DNA of 64,000 nucleotides, taken from the NCBI RefSeq assembly GCF_004167665.1, contig NZ_SEWE01000006.1, positions 1 through 64,000 of the forward strand. The letters run 5' to 3'. Shown in pieces: positions 17,275-24,193 of this stretch (position 1 is the stretch's first letter; the number at the start of each line of letters is the position of its first letter). The translations under genes were made by a program, and so were the position numbers. This DNA comes from Hymenobacter persicinus. Lineage in GTDB: Bacteria > Bacteroidota > Bacteroidia > Cytophagales > Hymenobacteraceae. The notes beneath the pieces are model-generated. The model saw only the letters and a list, made by a program, of their open reading frames with translations. It was not told where the DNA came from and made no database searches.

Positions 17275-18633
17275 ATGCTGCCTCCGCTTCCTACTACTCC
17301 ACCTACTTCCGCTGAAACCCGCCTGGTCTACGTTCTCCAGCATTTCCGGGCGGCCTACGCAGACGTCCCGACAGTCAGTATCGACTACCAGGACGCGCAG
17401 GTGCAGCTGACCGACGGGGCCGGCGCCTTTTTCAGCCAGACCAACCCATACCCGCCGGAGCCGCAGTGGCGCGAGTGGCAGGGCCGCAAGCTGCCGTTCT
17501 TCTTCGGGCCACCCGCTGACAAACCCCTGCTCGAACTGCTGCCCAACGGCCGGGCCCGGATTTACGCCGACCTTATTTCGGCGGCCTTCTACCTGCTCAG
17601 CGGCTGGCAGGAGTACTATTCCGAGGCGCGGGACCGGCACGGCCGCTTCCCCTTCGCGGCCAGCGTGCAGCACCGCTACGGCTTCGTGACGGTGCCGGTA
17701 GTCAACTACTACTTCGACCTGCTGAAAACGGCCGTGGAGCACGTGACGGGCCGGCCCTGCCGGCCGCGCCGCTGGGCTCCGGAGGCGCCTTACGCCGCCT
17801 TCATCACCCACGACATCGACAATCTGCGCAGCGCCTGGAAACAGCCCGCCAAGGAAGCTCTGCGCCAAGGCAAGCTGCTGCGCTTCGGCCGGCAGCTCTG
17901 GCAGCATTTCACCCAGCCCGACGCCTGGGACAATCTAGAGCAGGTGCAGCAGACGGTTGCCGGATACGGCGCGAAAAGCACGTTTTTCCTGCTGCCCGAG
18001 CATCGCCCGGCTGCCAGTGGCACGCCCAATGCCGATTACCGGCTGACTGCGCCGGGCCTGCAGGGGTGCCTACAGAGCCTCGCGGCTCAGGGCAGCGAGT
18101 TGGCCATTCACGGTAGCTTGGGCACTGCTACCGATGCCCGGCTCCTACAAACGAAACGGGCCCAGTTGCCCGGCCATAGTATTGGCAACCGGTTTCACTA
18201 CCTGAGCTGGGAACCCCGCCGGACGCCCTCAGTACTCAATCAAGTGGGCATAGCGTACGACACTACCCTGGGCTTTGCCGAGCACTTCGGCTTCCGCCAT
18301 TCCTATTGCCATCCGTTTCGCCTCTTCGATTTCCAGCACGGCCAAGCCCACGACTTCCTCGAAATCCCGCTCAACGTGATGGACGCCACGCTCTACCACC
18401 CCAACTACCTGCAGTTGGCGCCCGACGAAATCCTGCCGGCGCTGACGCCCATGCTGGCGGAAATCGAGCGGTTCGGCGGCGTGTGCACCGTGCTCTGGCA
18501 CAACGAAAACTTCGACCCCGCCAACGAGCACAACGGCCCCCGGCAGTTCCACGCCCTCATGGAGTACCTTCGCAGCCGCCACGTGGCCTTCGTCAACGGG
18601 CAGGACATCTGTTCAGCAGTTGTTGGTTGTTAA
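17275..18633 (+). CDS. Polysaccharide deacetylase family protein
   Basis: 452 residues. An N-terminal domain of about 160 residues (SGWQEYYSEARDRHGRFPF) precedes a NodB-like TIM-barrel part. AAFITHDIDNLR near 178-189 gives the HD-x-D metal motif, ELAIHGSLGTATD the second His block, and VCTVLWHNENFDP the last conserved His. Members of this Bacteroidota group sit in glycan clusters and are thought to remove N- or O-acetyl groups. No signal peptide is seen, so it probably acts in the cytoplasm on nucleotide- or lipid-linked sugar. Confidence 0.85.
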   Translation: MLPPLPTTPPTSAETRLVYVLQHFRAAYADVPTVSIDYQDAQVQLTDGAGAFFSQTNPYPPEPQWREWQGRKLPFFFGPPADKPLLELLPNGRARIYADLISAAFYLLSGWQEYYSEARDRHGRFPFAASVQHRYGFVTVPVVNYYFDLLKTAVEHVTGRPCRPRRWAPEAPYAAFITHDIDNLRSAWKQPAKEALRQGKLLRFGRQLWQHFTQPDAWDNLEQVQQTVAGYGAKSTFFLLPEHRPAASGTPNADYRLTAPGLQGCLQSLAAQGSELAIHGSLGTATDARLLQTKRAQLPGHSIGNRFHYLSWEPRRTPSVLNQVGIAYDTTLGFAEHFGFRHSYCHPFRLFDFQHGQAHDFLEIPLNVMDATLYHPNYLQLAPDEILPALTPMLAEIERFGGVCTVLWHNENFDPANEHNGPRQFHALMEYLRSRHVAFVNGQDICSAVVGC

Positions 18634-18635
18634 TT

Positions 18636-18720
18636 GTCAGTTCGTTCAACGATTAGCAACTGGCAACACGCAACCGATAACTGGCAACTGGCAACTGGCA
18701 ACTCATAACTGACAACTGAT
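18636..18720. repeat. Heptamer-type repeat with inverted arms
   Basis: The left arm has GTTGTTAATTGTCAGTTCG units; the right has CAACTGGCAACT and AACTGACAACTGAT units. Same style as 22437-22531 and 56098-56198. The last bases run into the TTG start of the flippase. Confidence 0.6.
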
Positions 18721-20196
18721 TTGGGTATCGTTCAGCGGCAGGGGCTGCGCAACACGGTTATTTCCTACCTCGGGCTGGCGCTGGGCTTCGTCAATACGGC
18801 CTTTGTGCTGCCCCACCTGCTGGCGCCCGAGAAGCTGGGCCTGACCACCCTACTGGTCTCTATTGCCACGGTCTACGCCCAGTTTGCGGCCTTCGGGTTT
18901 GCCAGCGTGGGCATCCGCTTCTTTCCCTACTTCCGCAGCCGCGAAACCGGTCACCAGGGCTTTCTGCCCCTGCTGCTGGCCCTGCCGATGCTGGGCTTTC
19001 TGCTGGTCACGCTGTTCTACGGCCTCGGGCGGCCCCTGCTGCTGGCCCAATATGCCCCTGCCGATGCCGCCCTGCTCGGCCCCTACTACTGGTGGGGCAG
19101 CGTGCTGGCCCTGTTCACGCTGCTGTATTCCCTGCAGGATGCGTACCTGAAGGGACTCTACCATACCGCGTTTTCGGGCTTTCTGCAGGATATCGTGCTG
19201 CGCCTGCTTATCGTAGGGCTGGCCCTGCTCTACGGCCGGGGCTACCTGAGCTTTCACGAGTTTGTGCTGGGCTACGTCGGGCTCTACGGCATCATTCTGC
19301 TGCTGCTGACGCTCTACGTAAGCTACATCGGGGAGCTGCACCTGCGGCCCACCCGGGCGGCGCTGCGGGTGCGGCCGGTGGGCGAAATCGTGCGCTTCGG
19401 GGGGTTTGCCCTGCTCTCGAGCCTGTCGGGCAGCATCCTGGGCTTTATTGACTCCTGGATGGTGGGGGCCCAGCTCAGTCTGGCCGCGGCCGGCGTCTAC
19501 GGCATTGCCTACAACATCAGCACGGCCCTGACCATCCCGGCCCGCTCGCTCAACAAAATTGCCTTCCCGCTCCTGGCCCAGTTCTGGAAAGACCAGGACA
19601 TGGCCAAGATGGCCGACTTCTACCGCTCTACTACCCGCCTCAACACCGTGCTGGGCTGCTACCTGGCTTTGGGCATCGGCCTGAACCTGGATTTTATTTA
19701 CTCCCTGATCAAAAACCCGGTCTACGCCACCGGCACCACGGCCGTGCTGCTGCTGGCCGGCCGCCTCTTCGACGGCATCACCGGGGTCAATGGCCTGATT
19801 GTGGTCACCTCCCCGCGCTACCGCTTCGACTTGATTTTCAACCTGTCCCTGGCCGGCTTCACGGTGCTCATGAACTGGCTGCTGATTCCGCGCTTCGGCC
19901 TGACCGGCTCGGCCCTGGCCACGCTCCTTGCCATTGTGGGCATCAACGCGGCCCGGACCTGGTTTGTGTGGTACAGCTACCGCCTGCAGCCCTTCGACCG
20001 CCGCATTCCGCTGATCCTGGGTATTGCCGCCGCTAGCGGTCTGCTGGCCGGGCTCGTGCCGTTCGTGCACTCGCACCTGCTTACCATGCTGCTGCGCTCC
20101 GCGGGGCTGACCATCCTCTACGCTGCCCTCATTCTGGGCACCAACGCGGCGCCCGAAGCCACGGCTTACCTACAAAAATTACGAAACAAGGTATAA
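18721..20196 (+). CDS. Wzx-like polysaccharide flippase (MOP superfamily)
   Basis: 491 residues with about 14 hydrophobic segments along the whole length. The N-terminus MGIVQRQGLRNTVISYLGLA matches Bacteroidota oligosaccharide flippases, and SILGFIDSWMVGAQLS is typical of the seventh to eighth segment. It should flip the lipid-linked oligosaccharide from the inner to the outer face of the inner membrane. The start is a TTG at 18721; no in-frame ATG gives a better N-terminus. It closes the glycan cluster. Confidence 0.88.
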   Translation: MGIVQRQGLRNTVISYLGLALGFVNTAFVLPHLLAPEKLGLTTLLVSIATVYAQFAAFGFASVGIRFFPYFRSRETGHQGFLPLLLALPMLGFLLVTLFYGLGRPLLLAQYAPADAALLGPYYWWGSVLALFTLLYSLQDAYLKGLYHTAFSGFLQDIVLRLLIVGLALLYGRGYLSFHEFVLGYVGLYGIILLLLTLYVSYIGELHLRPTRAALRVRPVGEIVRFGGFALLSSLSGSILGFIDSWMVGAQLSLAAAGVYGIAYNISTALTIPARSLNKIAFPLLAQFWKDQDMAKMADFYRSTTRLNTVLGCYLALGIGLNLDFIYSLIKNPVYATGTTAVLLLAGRLFDGITGVNGLIVVTSPRYRFDLIFNLSLAGFTVLMNWLLIPRFGLTGSALATLLAIVGINAARTWFVWYSYRLQPFDRRIPLILGIAAASGLLAGLVPFVHSHLLTMLLRSAGLTILYAALILGTNAAPEATAYLQKLRNKV

Positions 20197-20324
20197 CCTG
20201 TAGTTATCTGCTATTACGTTAAGTAATTCACAATCAAGTTCAACTTCTTTCTGTCATTAGCTAACCCACTGGACTGATTCCAGTTAGCAAAAAGTAAAAT
20301 TAGGAAGTCTGAAAAGCGCGCTGC

Positions 20325-20332
20325 TACATTTG
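20325..20332 (+). promoter_or_regulatory. Promoter box of the SAM riboswitch-cys operon
   Basis: TACATTTG, then four bases, then ATCAATTC (start near A20337). The second riboswitch has the same spacing and the same first bases of RNA, which supports this as the true start. Confidence 0.65.
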
Positions 20333-20360
20333 CAGCATCAATTCTTTACCCCCCAAAGGA

Positions 20361-20461
20361 TTGTTTTTATACAGAGGCGCGGAGAGACAGGCTCGACGAA
20401 ACGCCGGCAACCAGCCGCCCAACCGCGGAAACGGTGCCAAGTCCTGACCATATAAAAACAA
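20361..20461 (+). ncRNA. SAM riboswitch (S-box type) leading cysH-cysD-cysN
   Basis: P1 is formed by TTGTTTTTATA (20361-20371) and TATAAAAACAA (20451-20461), a perfect 11-bp helix. Inside are the S-box landmarks: GAGGCG then GGAGAGACAGGCTCGACGAA, CGGCAACC and GGTGCCAAGTCCTG. A near-identical copy on the minus strand (30547-30645) varies in its loops but keeps the core. SAM binding should reduce sulfate-assimilation expression. GTTGCCG just after P1 (20462-20468) can pair with CGGCAAC of the core (20405-20411), a likely switch. Confidence 0.88.
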
Positions 20462-20468
20462 GTTGCCG

Positions 20469-20712
20469 TGCAAGCCTCTTCCAACATCCGCCGTTCTTCT
20501 GCCGCCCTTGCCGCCCTACCGCATGGTTGTTGGGGCCGCCTGCGCTGCTGTCGGTGTTGGGCTTGGTAGTCCGGCCTTTTTCCTTTTTTTGGCTTGGTTT
20601 CCCGCGCTTAGCCCGCTAGGCTTCGCCGCTGCGCACTGGTTTCGTTGCCCGCTCCGGGGCCGCTGATTCTGCTTCCCGCGGGCCCTTCCCCCATTTGGTT
20701 TTCCCTCCAGGA
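20469..20712 (+). promoter_or_regulatory. Untranslated leader between SAM riboswitch and cysH
   Basis: About 240 bases with no clear gene. It holds a weak GGCCG/CGGCC stem followed by CTTTTTCC T-runs near 20533-20590, which could be a terminator. A GTG-started frame of 67 codons at 20463-20666 is hydrophobic but not convincing. Confidence 0.4.
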
Positions 20713-21498
20713 ATGCCCCATCCGATTTTCAGCATGCACGTAGCCTCCCAGGCGTTGGTCGAGGACCTGCGCCGGCAGTTCGCCGGGCAGCCGGCCGCCG
20801 CGGTGCTGGCGGCCGCCGCCGCGCAGTTTCCCGGCCAGGCCGTCTTCTCGACTTCCTTCGGCCTCGAAGACCAGATTATCACCCACCTGATTTTTGAGTT
20901 GAACCTGCCCATCCGGGTGTTCACGCTCGATACGGGCCGCAACTTTCAGGAGACCTACTCCACCTGGAGCAAGACCCGGCACCGCTACGGCCGCCCCATC
21001 GAAACCTACTTCCCGGAGCAGGCCGGCGTAGAACAGCTGCTGCGCGAAAAGGGCCCCAACAGCTTCTACGACAGCATCGACAACCGCATGGAGTGCTGCG
21101 GGCTGCGCAAAGTGGAGCCGCTGCGCCGGGCCCTGGCCGGCGAGCAGGTGTGGCTGACCGGCATCCGCGCCGAGCAGTCGGCCAACCGCCACGACATGCA
21201 CGCCGTGGAGTGGGATGCCGGCCACCAGCTGCTCAAAGTGCACCCGCTCTTCGACTGGAGCTTCGAGCAGTGCTGGGACTTTGTGCACCAGCACAGCATT
21301 CCATTCAACCCCCTCCACCAGCAGGGCTTCGTCAGCATCGGCTGCGCGCCCTGCACCCGGGCCATCCAGCCCGGCGAAGACTTCCGGGCCGGCCGCTGGT
21401 GGTGGGAAGATCAGTCGGCCAAGGAGTGCGGCCTGCACAGCACCCACCCCCACAACGGCCCCGACCCGGTGGTGGAGCCGGTGGTCGGGGTCAACTAA
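20713..21498 (+). CDS. cysH: Phosphoadenylyl/adenylyl-sulfate reductase
   Basis: 261 residues. STSFGLEDQIITH is the nucleotide-binding loop, and LDTGRNFQETY follows. MECCGLRKVEPL (CC) and GCAPCTR (CxxC) give the four Cys ligands of a [4Fe-4S] cluster, and KECGLH near the C-terminus carries the catalytic Cys. The cluster points to APS as preferred substrate, giving sulfite. No APS kinase is present, which fits direct APS reduction. The ATG at 20713 is used; MHVASQ at 20734 is an alternative. The gene lies downstream of the SAM riboswitch. Confidence 0.93.
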   Translation: MPHPIFSMHVASQALVEDLRRQFAGQPAAAVLAAAAAQFPGQAVFSTSFGLEDQIITHLIFELNLPIRVFTLDTGRNFQETYSTWSKTRHRYGRPIETYFPEQAGVEQLLREKGPNSFYDSIDNRMECCGLRKVEPLRRALAGEQVWLTGIRAEQSANRHDMHAVEWDAGHQLLKVHPLFDWSFEQCWDFVHQHSIPFNPLHQQGFVSIGCAPCTRAIQPGEDFRAGRWWWEDQSAKECGLHSTHPHNGPDPVVEPVVGVN

Positions 21499-21521
21499 CA
21501 TCGTCTGTCATTCTGAGCGTT

Positions 21522-22433
21522 ATGAGTACCCTGCATTTCGATTACCTCGACCGGCTGGAAGCCGAAGCCATCCACATTCTGCGCGAGGTGGCGGGCCAGT
21601 TTGAGCGGCCGGCCCTGCTGTTTTCGGGCGGTAAAGACTCCATCGTGCTGACCCGCCTGGCGGAAAAGGCCTTCCGCCCCGGCCGCTTCCCCTTCCCGCT
21701 CGTGCACGTGGATACCGGCCACAACTTTCCCGAGGTCCTGGCTTTCCGCGACGCGCTGGCCGCTGAGCTGGGCGAAAAGCTCGTCGTGCGCCGCGTGGAA
21801 GACACCATCCGGCGCCAGCACCTGCGCGAGCCGGGCGGCAAATTCCCGAGCCGCAACCCCCTGCAAACCTACACCCTGCTCGAAACCATCGAGGAGTTCG
21901 GCTTCGACGCCTGCATCGGCGGGGCCCGCCGCGACGAGGAAAAGGCCCGGGCCAAGGAGCGCATCTTCTCCGTGCGCGACGAGTTTGGCCAGTGGGACCC
22001 CAAACGCCAGCGGCCCGAGCTCTGGAACATCTACAACGGCCGCATCCAGCGGGGCGAAAACGTGCGCGTGTTCCCGATTTCCAACTGGACCGAGCTCGAC
22101 GTGTGGCGCTACATTCAGCGCGAAAACATTCCGCTGCCCAGCATCTACTTCGGCCACCCCCGCACCTGCGTGGTGCTGCCCACCGGCCAGCTGCTGGGCC
22201 TCAACGAGCACCTGCGCCTCGACGAAACCGACCAAATCGTGGAGCGCCAGGTACGCTTCCGCACCGTGGGCGACGCCACCTGCACGGCCGCCGTGGAAAG
22301 CGACGCGGCCACCATCGACGACATCATCGAGGACCTGCTCAGCGCCAAAGTCAGTGAGCGGGGCGCCACCCGCCTCGACGACAACATCTCCGAAGCCGGC
22401 ATGGAAGACCGCAAACGCAACGGCTATTTCTAA
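21522..22433 (+). CDS. cysD: Sulfate adenylyltransferase subunit 2
   Basis: 303 residues, the usual length. ALLFSGGKDSIVLTRLAEK is the PP-loop of the ATP sulfurylase small subunit. GGARRDEEKARAKERIFS and FPISNWTELDVWRYI are CysD blocks, and the C-terminus RKRNGYF is invariant in the family. With CysN it makes APS from sulfate and ATP. A much longer in-frame reading exists upstream but runs through cysH in another frame, so the ATG at 21522 is taken. The bases before it (TGTCATTCTGAGCGTT) look like one arm of the palindromic element found elsewhere. Confidence 0.95.
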   Translation: MSTLHFDYLDRLEAEAIHILREVAGQFERPALLFSGGKDSIVLTRLAEKAFRPGRFPFPLVHVDTGHNFPEVLAFRDALAAELGEKLVVRRVEDTIRRQHLREPGGKFPSRNPLQTYTLLETIEEFGFDACIGGARRDEEKARAKERIFSVRDEFGQWDPKRQRPELWNIYNGRIQRGENVRVFPISNWTELDVWRYIQRENIPLPSIYFGHPRTCVVLPTGQLLGLNEHLRLDETDQIVERQVRFRTVGDATCTAAVESDAATIDDIIEDLLSAKVSERGATRLDDNISEAGMEDRKRNGYF

Positions 22434-22436
22434 ATT

Positions 22437-22531
22437 GCTAGTTGTCAGTTGTCAGTTGCTAGTTGTCAGCTTTTTCTCTGACCGGTAACAAACAACTAGC
22501 AACTGACAACTAACAACTGACAACTAACCCC
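22437..22531. repeat. Inverted heptamer repeat between cysD and cysN
   Basis: The left arm (about 22437-22470) is built from GTTGTCA/GTTGCTA units, and the right arm (about 22494-22527) from their complements (CTAGCAACTGACAACTAAC). The arms form a long imperfect stem in the cysDN mRNA. Confidence 0.7.
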
Positions 22532-23815
22532 ATGGACTTACTACGCTTTATCACCTGCGGCAGCGTCGACGACGGCAAGAGCACGCTGATTGGGCGGCTG
22601 CTGTACGACTCGGACTCGGTGTCCTTGGACGTGCTGGCGGCCCTGGAAAACCGGCCCACCGTGCACGGGGGCGTCGACCTGGCGTTGCTCACCGACGGCC
22701 TGCGGGCCGAGCGGGAGCAGGGCATCACCATCGACGTGGCCTACAAGTACTTCACCACGCCCCGGCGCAAGTTTATCATCACCGACGCCCCGGGCCACGT
22801 GCAGTACACCCGCAACATGGTGACCGGCGCCTCCACCGCCGACCTGGCCATCGTGCTGGTCGATGCCCGCCAGGGCGTGGTGGAGCAAACCCGCCGCCAC
22901 TCCCTGCTGGCCTCGCTCGTGGGCATCCGCCACTTCGTGCTGGCCGTGAACAAGATGGATTTGGTGGGCAACGACCAGGCCGTGTTCGACCAGATTGTGG
23001 CCGACTACGCCGCCGTGGCCGACCAGCTCCGCCTGCCCCCGGTGACGGCCATTCCGCTCAGCGCCCTGCTCGGCGACAATATCGTGACGCGCTCCAAAAA
23101 CCTGGCCTGGTACCAGGGGCCCAGCTTGCTCGAGCACCTGGAAAGCGTGCCGGCCTTCGAGGAAGCCACCAGCGGGGAGCCGCGCTTTCAGGTGCAGTTC
23201 GTGATTCGGCCCCAGACCGACGACTACCCCGACTACCGCGGCTACGCCGGCCGCATCCAGAGCGGGGAGTACCGCCGCGGCCAGCGGGTGCAGGTGCTGC
23301 CCAGCGGCCGCGAATCGGTGCTGGAAGCCATTGAGGTGGATCAGCGGGAGGTGGAAACGGCCGCCGCGCCCCAGGCCGTGGTACTACGCCTGCGCGACGA
23401 CGTGGACGTGAGCCGCGGCGACTCCATCGTGCCCGTGGGCAGCCCCGTGCGCGTGAGCCGGGAGCTGGAGGCGACGATTTGCTGGATGGACGAGCGGCCC
23501 CTGTGGCCGGGCCGCAAGCTGCTCGTGCAGCACCACTCGGCGGTGGTGAAAGCCGTGGTAGCGGCCATCACCCACAAGGTGAACGTGCGCACCTACGGCC
23601 GCGCCGCCGCCGACTCGGCCCAGCTCAACGACATCGTGCGCGTGCGCCTGCGCACGGCCGCCCCGCTGGTCGTGGATGACTACCAGCACAACCGCGCCAC
23701 CGGCGCCTTTATCCTCGTCGATGAGCTCAGCGGCGACACGCTGGCCGCCGGCATGGTCGAAGCCGTGCCGAGCGGCCAGGAGCTTGAACCCGAGCCCGAA
23801 CGCCTGGCCCAGTAG
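22532..23815 (+). CDS. cysN: Sulfate adenylyltransferase subunit 1 (GTPase)
   Basis: 427 residues, EF-Tu-like GTPase. GSVDDGKSTLIGRLLYDS is the P-loop, DAPGHVQYTRNM the G3 region, and NKMDLVG the guanine-specificity motif. C-terminal beta-barrel domains follow. It couples GTP hydrolysis to APS formation by CysD. The length matches CysN alone, without a fused CysC kinase. The start MDLLRFITCGSVDDGKST is typical. Confidence 0.95.
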   Translation: MDLLRFITCGSVDDGKSTLIGRLLYDSDSVSLDVLAALENRPTVHGGVDLALLTDGLRAEREQGITIDVAYKYFTTPRRKFIITDAPGHVQYTRNMVTGASTADLAIVLVDARQGVVEQTRRHSLLASLVGIRHFVLAVNKMDLVGNDQAVFDQIVADYAAVADQLRLPPVTAIPLSALLGDNIVTRSKNLAWYQGPSLLEHLESVPAFEEATSGEPRFQVQFVIRPQTDDYPDYRGYAGRIQSGEYRRGQRVQVLPSGRESVLEAIEVDQREVETAAAPQAVVLRLRDDVDVSRGDSIVPVGSPVRVSRELEATICWMDERPLWPGRKLLVQHHSAVVKAVVAAITHKVNVRTYGRAAADSAQLNDIVRVRLRTAAPLVVDDYQHNRATGAFILVDELSGDTLAAGMVEAVPSGQELEPEPERLAQ

Positions 23816-23826
23816 CCGACCCGGCC

Positions 23827-24036
23827 GGGGAATAGATTTTTGCCCCCCTCGAAAATCTATTCCCCGCCTGCTGGCCCGAGGTCCGGGGAATAGATTTTTA
23901 CCCCTCCCAAAAATCTATTCCCCGCCGGCGGCTTACCCGGGGGGTATAAGTTTTTACCCCCCTCGAAAAGTTATACCCTCCCGCTGCGTCGCCTGAGGGG
24001 GTATAGCTTTTTGACCCCCTCGAAAATCTATACCCC
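23827..24036. repeat. Array of four tandem hairpins
   Basis: Four palindromes follow each other with a 56-58 base period. Arms: 23827-23840/23852-23865 (14 bp, perfect), 23885-23899/23909-23923 (15 bp, perfect), 23942-23954/23966-23978 and 23998-24011/24023-24036 (one mismatch each). Loops keep a C-rich core (ACCCCCCTCG-like). Units 1-2 read GGGGAATAG/CTATTCCCC; unit 4 reads GGGGTATAG/CTATACCCC, a compensatory pair change. The array lies between cysN and the TonB receptor, both on the plus strand. Confidence 0.9.
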
Positions 24037-24193
24037 TCCCGCTCCTTTTCCCACCCACTGCTCCTGTCCCGCTTCCCTGAGCCTGCCGGTTTCGGGTAAG
24101 CGCCGGTGACCTGTGCCTGCACTTCCGACGGCGCGCGGCGGCCCCGCGCCCGGTGCCCCGACTTTTCTTTCCCCCAAGCCTGACTTCCTTCCC

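Noticed and set aside
20463..20666. 67-codon leader peptide after the first riboswitch
   Set aside because: Begins at a non-ATG codon inside the riboswitch end, no conserved features; equivalent absent after the second riboswitch.
23827..24036. Hairpin array as a CRISPR
   Set aside because: Units are palindromes with short, partly repeated spacers, not unique 30-base spacers; no cas genes.
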